From Lachnospiraceae bacterium (GTDB lineage: Bacteria > Bacillota > Clostridia > Lachnospirales > Lachnospiraceae), in assembly GCA_017427685.1 (NCBI GenBank), contig JAFRSH010000036.1, positions 62,001 through 126,000 on the forward strand: a stretch of 64,000 bases of DNA, read 5' to 3'. Positions 8,700 to 18,796 of the stretch are shown piece after piece. The notes beneath the pieces are model-generated. The model did not search any database. It worked only from the letters and a program-made list of their open reading frames with translations, and was not told where the DNA came from. Position 1 is the first letter of the stretch. The number at the start of each line of letters is the position of its first letter. A program made the translations under genes and the position numbers.

Positions 8700-10823
8700 A
8701 TGTTACATGAATACTTGATAAGAAAAGAAGACGCAGAGGTTTTCGGCGGACTGATCCCTCCTGCTTTCAGGGAGGAGCTCGAGCGCGGAAGCCTCTACGG
8801 GGTCGTGACGTTTGACGACCTTATCATACCCGACCGGTTGGTGGGGGTGATTCTTGTCAGAGTCAGATACGACTGGCAGGAGATAGTTTGGGTTGCGCTG
8901 AACGACGGCTATCAGGGTCCGGAGTATGCGGCCGATCTTATCAGAATAAGGACCGAAAGTGCGCGTGAACGTGGTGTTCTGACCGGCACTTTCAGTGAGT
9001 TTCCCGTGCAGGAGGCCGTCAGGGCCGATTATTTCGCCTGCGCGGGTTTTTCTTATGAGAAGATCCCTTCAAGGGTTTACAGCGTCGCGATCGATTTCGG
9101 TGCCGGTGGCACATGGCCGCTCCCCGCGGAAGATGAAGGCAGGATCTTCCGTCTCAGGCAGATGACAGAACTCCAGAAGGAACAGCTTCAGCAGCTTTTT
9201 GTCGAATCCGCCAGACCGCTTCCGCTTGAGAACCCCGTGGACTGGGCGAAGTACGACCCCGACGCGACGATCTTCTACCTGCGTGACGGCGTGATCGAGT
9301 CATGCCTTTTTATGATCAAACATCCGGGTTTCTACGCTCTCGAGTCGGTCTTCGGCATCGAGACTCCCGGTTCTTTTGCGCTCCTCGGTTACTACGCCAA
9401 GTACGGTACGGAGCTCTTCGGGGACAGGAAAAGTCTCCTGATCCCTGTCTTTATGTATTCCGTAGAGAAGTACATGAGGAACAATCCCCACGCGACGGCC
9501 GGCGAGATCTCGCTGACATGGTCTTCCTACAAGACCGGCAGGACTAAGAGAGGATATTTGACCGTTGGGTCGTATATTAAAAACGAAGACAGTGAGGCCC
9601 TCGGCCTTGATCTTCTTGACGCTTATGATGGCTACCCGGAGTATCCGGAGTGGGGAAGAAACAGTCTGATCGGCAGTGAGGAATTTTACTGTGTTTCCGC
9701 CAGGGAAACGGAGGCTGTGGACTTCGTGACAGGCAAGCAGATCAAACCCGACGAGCTCGGTGCTTTGATGCGCAAGTCGCCCGGACTTGAGCAGAAGCTG
9801 AGTAAACTGACTGAGGATTTTAGCACCGAAGTCGTCCGCAGGATGGTCGGGGAGATCGAACAGGAAGAAGATTTCAAGAAGGAGCTGCGGGAGCAGATCG
9901 AACTCATGTCCGAAGCTGACAGCAGAGTCATCGAGGCAAAGTGGGCACAGATCCGTGATCTGCCGAATTTCGCACAGATAAGGGAATCCTTCGAGAGGGC
10001 GATGGCAGAGCTTAAGAAGCAGATGGCTGCCATGACGGAACTTTCGATACGTATCGCGGTTCTGGGGAAACGAAAGGAACTGGCGGACTACAGGGACATC
10101 ATGTACGATGAGCTCTTCTCATCGCAAATCAGGACGATCAGTTACTACATCGACAGCATTGAGTGTTACCTGCAATATCTTCTGGACGGGACTCCGATCG
10201 GTGCGATGCACGGAGTGTTCATCAGGGAGAAGCTTGAGAGTGATGTGCCCTGTCCCGACCCGAACGTCGTCCTTGAGGACCAGATCGTTTCTTTAAGCCC
10301 GGCCTTTGAGGGGCTTGCACCGTGGGAGACGGACCGTACAACGATCTTCGGATCGTGGCAGCAGATGCAGAGACGTAAGAACGGGGGGCGTTCGGAAACG
10401 GATGATGTGCGGACAGTCGCCGGCAAGAATAAGCCCGGGGATGTGACTCTTGAGGAATGCAGGGAACGCGTGAGGGAGCTCGAGCGAAAGAAGAATTCGC
10501 ATCCCGAGCTCTTCAGAGAGCTCATGATCATCGGTATCTTCGAGGAGCTTCCCGAACTGACCGAACTTTTCGGGGAAGCGTACGAGGCGAGAAACGCCGT
10601 TGCGAAGCTTTACCGGGAGCACGGCGGATCGGGGACCGGGGAGATAAAAGACCTGTATCTGCGCGTGAACGCACTTTTTAACACTCTTTTACGCAGAGCA
10701 TGCTACATAACCAAGGCAAGTCGCATGACGATGAAGGAACTTTTGACCGGGAAACCGGACTATTACCCGAGTGACTACGAGTACTCATTAAGGGAGATGA
10801 AGTACATTCTGTCCGAGGGATAA
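8700..10823 (+). CDS. Unrecognised protein: two GNAT-like N-terminal modules plus charged helical C-terminal half
   Basis: The 707-residue protein is not one I recognise. The first ~330 residues look like two tandem acetyltransferase-like folds: a strand-helix pattern with GVILVRVRYDWQEI and a later segment around DATIFYLRDGVIESCL. Neither carries a clear acetyl-CoA binding RxxGxG motif, so they may be inactive. From about residue 365 to 465 the chain is highly charged and helical (EQEEDFKKELREQIE), probably coiled coil, followed by more mixed helices to the end. No signal or transmembrane segment is seen. It leads a tight cluster with a GNAT protein (48 bp downstream) and a 2323-residue giant, suggesting a shared process. 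The ribosome site is weak (GGGTGAG). Confidence 0.75.
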   Translation: MLHEYLIRKEDAEVFGGLIPPAFREELERGSLYGVVTFDDLIIPDRLVGVILVRVRYDWQEIVWVALNDGYQGPEYAADLIRIRTESARERGVLTGTFSEFPVQEAVRADYFACAGFSYEKIPSRVYSVAIDFGAGGTWPLPAEDEGRIFRLRQMTELQKEQLQQLFVESARPLPLENPVDWAKYDPDATIFYLRDGVIESCLFMIKHPGFYALESVFGIETPGSFALLGYYAKYGTELFGDRKSLLIPVFMYSVEKYMRNNPHATAGEISLTWSSYKTGRTKRGYLTVGSYIKNEDSEALGLDLLDAYDGYPEYPEWGRNSLIGSEEFYCVSARETEAVDFVTGKQIKPDELGALMRKSPGLEQKLSKLTEDFSTEVVRRMVGEIEQEEDFKKELREQIELMSEADSRVIEAKWAQIRDLPNFAQIRESFERAMAELKKQMAAMTELSIRIAVLGKRKELADYRDIMYDELFSSQIRTISYYIDSIECYLQYLLDGTPIGAMHGVFIREKLESDVPCPDPNVVLEDQIVSLSPAFEGLAPWETDRTTIFGSWQQMQRRKNGGRSETDDVRTVAGKNKPGDVTLEECRERVRELERKKNSHPELFRELMIIGIFEELPELTELFGEAYEARNAVAKLYREHGGSGTGEIKDLYLRVNALFNTLLRRACYITKASRMTMKELLTGKPDYYPSDYEYSLREMKYILSEG

Positions 10824-10871
10824 ACAAGAATAACGGGATCGGCGGTAAAACGCCATGTAAGAGGAGGAAAT

Positions 10872-11741
10872 ATGAAGATAACAAGGATCACGGAGAAGAA
10901 CATCGATCATTTCCGGGAGGGGATCGGGGAATACTACGGCAGGGGAGACTATATGCGTCAATGCATCGGACTTATGGATGATGAGGAGAATGCGGTCGGA
11001 GTCGCAGTCATCGACATGGAAGAGGGAGACGCCATGATCCGCTACTTTGCCATCGCCGACGAGCACAGGGGAAAGGGCTACGGCAGGTACTTTATCAGAG
11101 AGATCGTGAAGAGCCTGAACCCGGCGATCACTTCGAGAGTGGTATTCTGCGAGTTCGAGGAGCAGAACGCTACCGAGTCCGAAGCCATGCAGTTTCTTTC
11201 GAAGTGCGGTTTCACGATCGAGCAGGGAGGCACGAGGCGCAGCCTCTACAACATGGACAGAGTGAACGCGGCCTTCCCCTTCGGTAAGGGCAAGCTCTCG
11301 CCGGGACAGAAGATCGTCCGCGGTGCCGCAGCCGACGAAGCGCTCCGTGCACGCGTGAAGAAGCTCGAGGAAGAGTTCGAGGGCGAAAACGGCTACATCG
11401 ACTCGGAGTTCATCCTTTCGAGGAAGAATAAGTACGGCGGGATAATCGTTGAGAACGGTGAGATCAGAGCGATGATCGGAGTTGAGCGTTTCGGGGAGGG
11501 AGCCCGGCTCGACGGCATATACGTTGCTCAGGGAACGACCGAAGAACTGCTGTATCTGTTCGACTACGCGATCGACGCGATCAACGTTGAAGAGGTTCCC
11601 AGGAAAACGCTTTACATAGACACGAACGGCGAAAAGCTCATGGCGTTTGAGGATTCGCTGATGAAAAAGAAGAAGATCGACAGAAAGAAGAGTTTCACCG
11701 ACAGGATCGCGTGGATCCCGGTCGAAAGCATCGCGCAGTAA
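10872..11741 (+). CDS. GNAT-family acetyltransferase with a degenerate second GNAT domain
   Basis: The 289-residue protein opens with a GNAT fold whose motif A is clear: the strand MIRYFAIADEHRGKGYGRYF contains RGKGYG, the pyrophosphate-binding loop for acetyl-CoA. Residues from about 150 onward form a second GNAT-like unit (RARVKKLEEEF, GGIIVENGEIRAMIGV, LDGIYVAQGTTEELL) without a canonical loop, as in double-GNAT proteins. A strong AGAGGAGGAAAT site precedes the ATG, and a small hairpin (GGCG/CGCC) lies just upstream. The giant gene starts 12 bp after the stop, so the two are surely co-transcribed. Acetylation of the giant protein or of its target is an attractive but unproven role. Confidence 0.8.
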   Translation: MKITRITEKNIDHFREGIGEYYGRGDYMRQCIGLMDDEENAVGVAVIDMEEGDAMIRYFAIADEHRGKGYGRYFIREIVKSLNPAITSRVVFCEFEEQNATESEAMQFLSKCGFTIEQGGTRRSLYNMDRVNAAFPFGKGKLSPGQKIVRGAAADEALRARVKKLEEEFEGENGYIDSEFILSRKNKYGGIIVENGEIRAMIGVERFGEGARLDGIYVAQGTTEELLYLFDYAIDAINVEEVPRKTLYIDTNGEKLMAFEDSLMKKKKIDRKKSFTDRIAWIPVESIAQ

Positions 11742-11753
11742 CGGAGAGTTTCT

Positions 11754-14700
11754 ATGTCAGAATCGATGAATCTACAGAGTGACGTTAAACAGAAGCAGAC
11801 GTTTGCCGGGCCGCAGTACATGGGACCGACACAGATCACTGATTACAAACCGCTTGAAACGACCAACGAGATACCGGACCTTGATCTGAACTTCACGGGC
11901 ACGGTTTCGAAGGATGCCATGACGGAGTTCAGGCAGGAAAGATGGAGCGAGGAATCGAAGGAACGGTTCTTCGGCCCTCTTTTTAAGGACTTCTTTGACA
12001 TCATGCCTCTCGACCTGCGCGAGCGGGCGGTTGAGGCGGTGAGCAGGTTCGGCAGCACTGAAAGCCACTTTAAGGACGAGATGACCCTCTTCACCGAGAG
12101 GACTCACGGGAGTGACAGCAGGGTCGAGGAATTCCGAACGACAGTCCTCCAAAAGCTTGAGGCGCGCAGGGCAGACCTTTTCGGGCAGCAGAAGAACAAC
12201 TCGCTCGAGCTCTGCAGGTCGTCCTCCGGCATGACCGAGAGTCAGATCTCACTCCTCATCGAGATCATGAACAGTATTTCCGACACCTTTGACGCATATG
12301 TGATGATCTTTGACAGGCTCGGCGACATCCTTCGGGAGGACATCTCCGAGGAGGAGAAGGACGCTGTGCTCTCAAAGCTTCCGAGCATGGTCACGGACTC
12401 TCACGACATGGAGAGCGCAACCCGATATCTTGAGTTCCTTCACACCACCAAAGAGGTCAGGAACGTTTCGGAAACCATGGAAGAACAGATCGAGAGCGAA
12501 AGAGAAGAGATAGCACGCCTTGAATCCGAGAAGGAAAGGATCCTTGAGAAGCATATCCCCGAGAGATCCGAAGAAGAGCTCAAGGTGCACTACGAGGGAG
12601 CAACGCTCGAGGAGTATGTTCCGAAGAGTGCACTCGGCAAGATCTCGACCTTTAAGGATTTCAGCAGCGAGAAGGTAGAAGGCGTCGGCAAGACCAAGGC
12701 GTTCTTTGACAAGAAGAAGCTCCGCGGCAAAGCACTGCAGACACGAATGGAGAAGCACGTGCGCAGGTTCCTTTCGGCAAGGAACGGTGTGTCGGAGGAG
12801 GGGATCGCGAAAGTCAGCGATGTGCTTGTCTCTTCGAGCGGTATCCTCGCGGACAGCAAAGCGGTCGCAAAACTTGACGAGAAACTGAAGGGCAGGTTCG
12901 AGCTGATCGGCGTGCTCTCGCAGGTGCATGAGGGAACCGCGATCAGAGACGTACTCATCAGGACGAACGCCTTCCTTACGGGTGGTCCCGTTTCACAGAA
13001 CGAGGTTCCGTTAAAGAGCGATTTCTTCAAGACCCATCCGAGAGCTGCCAAGGTTGTGGCTATGAGCAAGCTCCTCACACAGATCGGTGACGATGAGCTC
13101 GCCGGGGCATCGGAAGAGATGAAGGGCAGGATCGAAGCCCTGAGGTCGAACATCTCGCTTCTTTATAATGCCGTCACATCCTCGCAGGAGTATAAGAACG
13201 AGCTCGAGAGACAGCGACTTGCGCGCATTGAGCGCAGTATCGCGGATCACAACGACAATATCGCGGCACTCAGGGAGCGGGAGTCCGGGAAGAGCGAAGC
13301 GGAGAGACAGAAGGGCGAGAAGGTTACCGAGATCAGGGATCTTGTGCAGGAGGAAAATGACGCCGTCTTCGAGGCTCAGCACCTGGAACTCCTTGAGAGA
13401 GAACGCCTTCTTGCCGAGAAAGCGGACAGGATCAGGAAAGCCCGTGAGACCCGTGAGGGACGGATCAGACTGCTCTCCGAAAGCATCGCCAAGAGCCGTG
13501 AGAAGTCTCTTGCTGACAGGACTGCCGTGGAAGTATCCGGGATCTTTGAGGAGAAGACCGGCCCGGAGGCAATGGCACAGGGTGCGGAGAAGTACCTTGA
13601 GACCATTGTGTCGGACACAGTTCTTAAAGGTTATGACGCGAGCGAGCAGGGGATGATCGGCTCACGTATCCTCGAGAATGCAAGACAGCTCTGCTCCGCA
13701 ATGGGGAAGAGCATCGAGAACTGCAGCGTCGCAGAGATAAAACAGATGGGCGTGTACTACCAAAAGCGCTTTGAGAACGAAGACTTCAAGACGGGACTCG
13801 CATCGTTAAAAACAGGTGATGATGCGTACTACCGTGCATATCTGTTTGAAAAGGTATTTACCGGCGGCAAGATCATGAGCCATGCCGAATTCATCGCGCT
13901 CAAGAGTAACGTCGTTGAGCTGTCCGAGGGATACTTGAGTCACTGCCACAGCTACACGGTTGAGAAGCCGGTCGTTTTGAAGATCGCCGACTTTGAGCAC
14001 TCCACGGCCGGGGATAAGCATCTCCGTGCCCCGGCAAGATTGCGCAGGATGCAGACCCTTCAGAAAGCAGTGAAGGATCATCTCGGGGACAACGCACCCA
14101 TGTCCCTTTATGAGTATTTAAAAGATCAGAACTTTAGTATAAAAACAACAGAAAAAGACCCTGCCGATCCGAAGAAACTTGTGGTCGTGCAAAGGGATGT
14201 CAGCGAGGTCACGGACAAAGAACTGCGGGCGGCTTATGAGGGTTACCTCGACAGCTTCTTCGCTTCGGTCAGCATGACGGGATCGTTGAGTTTTGACGGT
14301 GACGTATATGAGGACAAGGACGCCGTTAAAGATCTGATAAAGAAGCGTTACGGCGAATACGGTGCGACCGTGAACGTTCAGAAGGTGATCGAGACGCTCG
14401 GCAAGAGCTTTAACGGTGTGAAGAATCCCGATTACCTCCCGGCTCTCGCACGGGCAGAGATAAAAGCAGTCAGGGAAGAGGAGAAGCGTGTTAAGGACGC
14501 CGCAACGGTTGAAGGTGAGAAGGGCAAGATCGCGATCATCGAAGGCCGTCTGCAGAACTTAAAGGAAGGCAAGGACAACCGTTTTGCAAGGCTTATCGAT
14601 GTGATCGTTGAAAGCCCGCTGTTCCGCATGCGTCTTATCAGCGACAGCGACGAAGAGTTCAGCCATCATGTCTCGCAGATGCTCCCGCTGTGCGAAAACG

Positions 14701-17700
14701 TATTAAAAGAGATGCAGGGTCACGTGTTCTTTGACCAGTATCTCGTTGAGAGAAAGAATGAGATCATCAACTATGTGATCAACGGAAGCGGAGCGGACCT
14801 TAAGACGACGCTTAGAATTGACGAACTCGATGCGAAGATCAACGAGACCAAGGTTGAGGAGACCGTTGACGGCAAGCTCGTGTTTACTCCCTTCGCTGAT
14901 TATGTGAAAAAGGCGATAGGTGCGCATGGGGATGCTACCGAAGAAAATGCTCTGGTTGGGTCGGTTGCGGTAGAGATCCTCACGGAATACGGTGGTTCGG
15001 AGCTCCTCATGACCAAATTCGACGAGGTATCCAAACGGGTGCTCGCCAACTTAAGAGCGCTTGACACCGCCATAGAGAGGATCAACTTTGAAGCCGACCG
15101 AGAATCTCTCGGGTTAAAGAAGGAAACGATGCGGACATCCCTGCATCAGCTCGAGAGAGGAAACATGCTCAGGCTTTCCGTAGAGGATTTCAAAAAGGAT
15201 CTGGAAGCCCGTCTCATAGAGGATGTTAACGAGATCTACACCGAAAAAGAGAAAACCGACTACACGGCTTACGTGATGAAGCAGATAGGCTCGAGTATCG
15301 CCGCCATCAATAAACGCAAGGAAGCCGGAGAAGAGGCGATCAAGGGCTTTGTCGCAAAGGCCGACACGCTCTACGCCGAGGCTGTGGCTGAGAAACGCGA
15401 CACTACGGAGTCAAAAGAAAAGGAAGCAATCAAAGCACGCTTCGCGGAGATTAAGGACAAATCGTCGGAATTCACCTCCGATCCGTTCCTTGAGCCTTTC
15501 TACGCTTCGGCTCTGAAGATGATGACCGCGTACGCTCTGAAGGACGATCGACGGAACGTGGACAGGACCGTTCACTCGCTCTACAGGATGCAGGCTCTCA
15601 GCATCGCTGCGGACAAGTATATTGATGAAAACACTAAACTAGAAGGACTTTCGCCCGATCAGCGCATGCTCTTTAAGCGTGGCCTCTTCCGCTATTTCGG
15701 AAAGCGTCTCGTTCCGCACGAACATGAGGAAAAGAGCCCTGCTCCGGAGGAAACCCGCAAGCATGGTCATAAGCGTAAAACACAGAAGAAGAAACAGACC
15801 GGGGATGCGCTCCTTGTCCACACACACCTTAAGCTTGAAACTGTTGAGGACTGCCTGAAGGGGATCAAAGATCTGCTTTCCGATGAAAAGAGCATCAACG
15901 GAGTGGCGATGTTTGATTTCATCACGGACGGAGCATTTGAGTCCGTGAGCTCACGGCAGGCGGTGGGCGAAACCGCGCAACAGACCGACACAAGAGAAGC
16001 GTTTGAAACACAGCTTGCGGCGCTGGCTGCTGAGGGTAAGCTTGTTCTGCCCGCGGGCGCCGAAGAGCGCGTGCTCCTCGAATACCTCCTTATGAAGAGA
16101 ACTGACGAGTCCGTTATGGCGGACGTTGTGGCTCTCATGGCAGAAGGCGGAAACCTTGAGTCCGTGACCGGGGACGTGAGCGGAACACTTCTCGCGTACA
16201 TCTCGGGAAGATCGATCGCACAAAGCACCGGGACGATCGACTACGCAAGGATCCGCGAGCATGTGACGGCTCATCCCGAAGTGCTCCGTGAGGAGCTTGA
16301 AAGAGTCGGGACGCTGCAGGCTACCAGGGAGGAACAGTTTGAGATTCCGGAAGAGTTCAGCGAAACCGACATAAAGACGGTCGTTACCGCCATGAACAAG
16401 GTCAGAGGGATCACAGACAATTACAAGAAGGAGCTCGGATCGGACATCCTTCTGAGCGGACGGGAGAAGCTCTGGAGGTTCTACAGCGTCGTCCGTTCGT
16501 ACAGCAGCACGCTTGATGTATACAGACAGTTCATGCTCAGCAGGACTAAGGCGGATCCGACCCATTTCGTTTATGATAAGCTCCAAGACACGTATGCTCT
16601 CCTTCAGGCGTTCTTCGCTTCAGGGATGGAGGACGAGCGGATCGCTCTCAAAGTGTACGGCTCGGATCTTTGCAAGGAGCTCGGGATCTACCCTGAGATC
16701 ACCGATTCTGCCTTAAGGCTTGAGGCCGAGAGAAAGTGGGAGACGGCACAGAAAGGCCTTACGGATTACCTCGGCGAAGCGACCGGAGAATCGGCCGTTG
16801 AGCATTCGACGGCGCTCCTCGACAGGGAGGAAGCACAGTACGACGCTGAGATCGTGGAGAATGTCAAGACAGTCGACCGCTGGCTCATCGAGAATTCGGG
16901 CCTTTGGGGCGACTCGGAATCCGGGCATGTCCTCGATATAATGTCGCGACCGCTTCGCGAGAGGCTCTATATCTACTACACGATCGAGCACGACATGGAA
17001 GAGTCTGCGTCGGGAATCGACGCGGCCATGGCCATAAACGTTTATGTCCCCGATGTTAAGGCTATAACCTCCAACCTCAAGAGACGCACCAAGCTCATCA
17101 GAAATGCGGCCGCGAGCGTTGTTAAGATGATCCCGGGCGTCAAAGGCAAGGGCTACATCGACTCATACGGACTCGTCAAGAGCGCGAAGGTTGAGGGCGT
17201 GATGCGCAGGCTTGACTACGAGCAGTCCGATGTCGCCGGGAAGCTTGAGAGGATGTCGGAGGAGAAGAGAGTAGCCGACAGGATCGCTCTCAGGGCAAGG
17301 GAAACAAACGATCCTTCATACAAGGCAGTGGCTGCCCGTGATGCATGCTACAGACAGCTGCTCAGGGCGATCGAAGTGCAGCGTGACCTCTTGAACAAGT
17401 ACGGCGCGAAGGCCGCAGAGAAGCAGGCGTGCAAGGATCAGATCAAAAAGATCGCTGACATCGCACGTCTCCTTATGGCCGCGGACGCTGACGTCGCCAC
17501 GCATTTCCGTGATCCGGAGAAACTGAAGAGAACTGCCGCCCTCCCCGAAGACGGAGAGGTTGAGGCAAGAGAGACCAAGGAAACAGAGTTTGCCGACAGA
17601 GTCGAAAAGGTCGGCGATTACACCGAGCAGGTTTCCGATCTGGCGGAGCAGATCGATCCCTACGACGAGGAAGAGGAAGAGTATAAGTACTTCCTGCCTT

Positions 17701-18725
17701 GGGATCTTCACGAAACACTGTCCGAATTCCTCGGACATGTCGAGGGCGTTTGCTCGGGGATCTCCACGATCACAAGCTTTATCGGGGCTGTAGTCTCCAT
17801 CAAGGAAACGGTTGAAAACAGGAAAAAGCTTTCGGCATCCGGCAAGACCGACGCGATAGTCGACAATATCGGCGATGTCAACGACTTTATCGAAAGCTTC
17901 GCGGACTTCCTGTCCTACGTGGCACCCGCCACGGAAGAGGTGGCAAGCACAGTGACCGGGATCGCCGGAGCTGTGGTCGGCGTGGGTACGAGTCTTGTTA
18001 AGTGGGTTACTTCGAGTGTTCACTACGCCGGCGTTATCGATGCCAAAGAAGATTCGATGAAAGCGGCCGAAGCGCTCGTTCAGAAGCAGGGAGAAGAAAC
18101 CGAGAAGACAGCGAACGGTATCGACCTCAAAGGTGCCGTCGAGAGGGTTGCCAAGCTTCAGGAGAGGATGACCGAGGCAGAATCCATCAACGGTGCGATC
18201 GACTTTACGGGTGCGATCTTCGGCTCTATGGGGGTCATTGCTCCGGTCCTGGCACCGATCTTCGGATCGATGCAGGGCGCGGCAGAGATCGTCAAGGCGA
18301 TCCACTCATTCTGGGCGAACAAGGACCAGCGCGAAAAGACGGTCGACGAGTTTATCGACATGGACAAGCTTCTCGAGAAGTATGCGGAGCTTACGGCAGA
18401 TGTTTCCGAGGCCGACAGGCTGCGTCTCGGGGATGAGAAGACACTGAGGACGAATCTGAGGAGGATGGCACTGCGTCACATGCATTTCTCGACGATGGAG
18501 GAGTTCTTCGGAGATATCACGACCCAGTACGCGACACTGCTCTACGGGCAGATCTTCTTTGAGGACGGCGAGCCGATCCTTGCGAGCGATACCGACAAGA
18601 TCGAGGAAAGAGCTCCGTTCTTCAAGCTGTTCCCGGGACTAAAGTTCACCTTCCCGGCCACGGCGTCCGAAAAGCCCGCGCTCACGATCGAAGACCTGGC
18701 CGAGAATCTCAGCAGAGAGGCCTAA
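11754..18725 (+). CDS. Giant 2323-residue helical/coiled-coil protein with C-terminal Gly-rich hydrophobic helices
   Basis: I do not recognise this protein. It has no signal peptide. Most of the chain is charged helix with long coiled-coil stretches, for example near residues 235-275 and 490-625. A basic linker (HGHKRKTQKKKQ) lies near 1335-1350 and a Gly-rich turn (PGVKGKGY) near 1790. The C-terminal 330 residues differ: three Gly/Ala-rich hydrophobic stretches near 2000-2020, 2063-2085 and 2147-2180 (for instance TGIAGAVVGVGTSLVKW) are set among amphipathic helices, as in pore-forming or membrane-inserting toxins and some injection-system effectors. No catalytic motif is evident. It follows the GNAT gene by 12 bp, and a small chaperone-like gene lies 71 bp downstream. 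It could be a secreted effector, a membrane-remodelling factor or a scaffold. Confidence 0.85.
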   Translation: MSESMNLQSDVKQKQTFAGPQYMGPTQITDYKPLETTNEIPDLDLNFTGTVSKDAMTEFRQERWSEESKERFFGPLFKDFFDIMPLDLRERAVEAVSRFGSTESHFKDEMTLFTERTHGSDSRVEEFRTTVLQKLEARRADLFGQQKNNSLELCRSSSGMTESQISLLIEIMNSISDTFDAYVMIFDRLGDILREDISEEEKDAVLSKLPSMVTDSHDMESATRYLEFLHTTKEVRNVSETMEEQIESEREEIARLESEKERILEKHIPERSEEELKVHYEGATLEEYVPKSALGKISTFKDFSSEKVEGVGKTKAFFDKKKLRGKALQTRMEKHVRRFLSARNGVSEEGIAKVSDVLVSSSGILADSKAVAKLDEKLKGRFELIGVLSQVHEGTAIRDVLIRTNAFLTGGPVSQNEVPLKSDFFKTHPRAAKVVAMSKLLTQIGDDELAGASEEMKGRIEALRSNISLLYNAVTSSQEYKNELERQRLARIERSIADHNDNIAALRERESGKSEAERQKGEKVTEIRDLVQEENDAVFEAQHLELLERERLLAEKADRIRKARETREGRIRLLSESIAKSREKSLADRTAVEVSGIFEEKTGPEAMAQGAEKYLETIVSDTVLKGYDASEQGMIGSRILENARQLCSAMGKSIENCSVAEIKQMGVYYQKRFENEDFKTGLASLKTGDDAYYRAYLFEKVFTGGKIMSHAEFIALKSNVVELSEGYLSHCHSYTVEKPVVLKIADFEHSTAGDKHLRAPARLRRMQTLQKAVKDHLGDNAPMSLYEYLKDQNFSIKTTEKDPADPKKLVVVQRDVSEVTDKELRAAYEGYLDSFFASVSMTGSLSFDGDVYEDKDAVKDLIKKRYGEYGATVNVQKVIETLGKSFNGVKNPDYLPALARAEIKAVREEEKRVKDAATVEGEKGKIAIIEGRLQNLKEGKDNRFARLIDVIVESPLFRMRLISDSDEEFSHHVSQMLPLCENVLKEMQGHVFFDQYLVERKNEIINYVINGSGADLKTTLRIDELDAKINETKVEETVDGKLVFTPFADYVKKAIGAHGDATEENALVGSVAVEILTEYGGSELLMTKFDEVSKRVLANLRALDTAIERINFEADRESLGLKKETMRTSLHQLERGNMLRLSVEDFKKDLEARLIEDVNEIYTEKEKTDYTAYVMKQIGSSIAAINKRKEAGEEAIKGFVAKADTLYAEAVAEKRDTTESKEKEAIKARFAEIKDKSSEFTSDPFLEPFYASALKMMTAYALKDDRRNVDRTVHSLYRMQALSIAADKYIDENTKLEGLSPDQRMLFKRGLFRYFGKRLVPHEHEEKSPAPEETRKHGHKRKTQKKKQTGDALLVHTHLKLETVEDCLKGIKDLLSDEKSINGVAMFDFITDGAFESVSSRQAVGETAQQTDTREAFETQLAALAAEGKLVLPAGAEERVLLEYLLMKRTDESVMADVVALMAEGGNLESVTGDVSGTLLAYISGRSIAQSTGTIDYARIREHVTAHPEVLREELERVGTLQATREEQFEIPEEFSETDIKTVVTAMNKVRGITDNYKKELGSDILLSGREKLWRFYSVVRSYSSTLDVYRQFMLSRTKADPTHFVYDKLQDTYALLQAFFASGMEDERIALKVYGSDLCKELGIYPEITDSALRLEAERKWETAQKGLTDYLGEATGESAVEHSTALLDREEAQYDAEIVENVKTVDRWLIENSGLWGDSESGHVLDIMSRPLRERLYIYYTIEHDMEESASGIDAAMAINVYVPDVKAITSNLKRRTKLIRNAAASVVKMIPGVKGKGYIDSYGLVKSAKVEGVMRRLDYEQSDVAGKLERMSEEKRVADRIALRARETNDPSYKAVAARDACYRQLLRAIEVQRDLLNKYGAKAAEKQACKDQIKKIADIARLLMAADADVATHFRDPEKLKRTAALPEDGEVEARETKETEFADRVEKVGDYTEQVSDLAEQIDPYDEEEEEYKYFLPWDLHETLSEFLGHVEGVCSGISTITSFIGAVVSIKETVENRKKLSASGKTDAIVDNIGDVNDFIESFADFLSYVAPATEEVASTVTGIAGAVVGVGTSLVKWVTSSVHYAGVIDAKEDSMKAAEALVQKQGEETEKTANGIDLKGAVERVAKLQERMTEAESINGAIDFTGAIFGSMGVIAPVLAPIFGSMQGAAEIVKAIHSFWANKDQREKTVDEFIDMDKLLEKYAELTADVSEADRLRLGDEKTLRTNLRRMALRHMHFSTMEEFFGDITTQYATLLYGQIFFEDGEPILASDTDKIEERAPFFKLFPGLKFTFPATASEKPALTIEDLAENLSREA

Positions 18726-18743
18726 GCATATACTTAAAGTGAT

Positions 18744-18771
18744 TTGAATGTTTAATCGAAAGTAGTATAAT
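18744..18771 (+). promoter_or_regulatory. Promoter of the small chaperone-like gene
   Basis: TTGAAT (18744-18749) and TATAAT (18766-18771) are separated by 16 bp. This would let the 152-residue gene and the dehydrogenase behind it be expressed independently of the giant operon. Confidence 0.75.
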
Positions 18772-18796
18772 TACTCAATAGTAGAAAGGGGTTACA

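Noticed and set aside
17316-18305. 329-codon minus-strand open frame opposite the giant gene
   Set aside because: Same reason: an antisense shadow without a ribosome site or motif, while the sense frame is continuous for 2323 codons.
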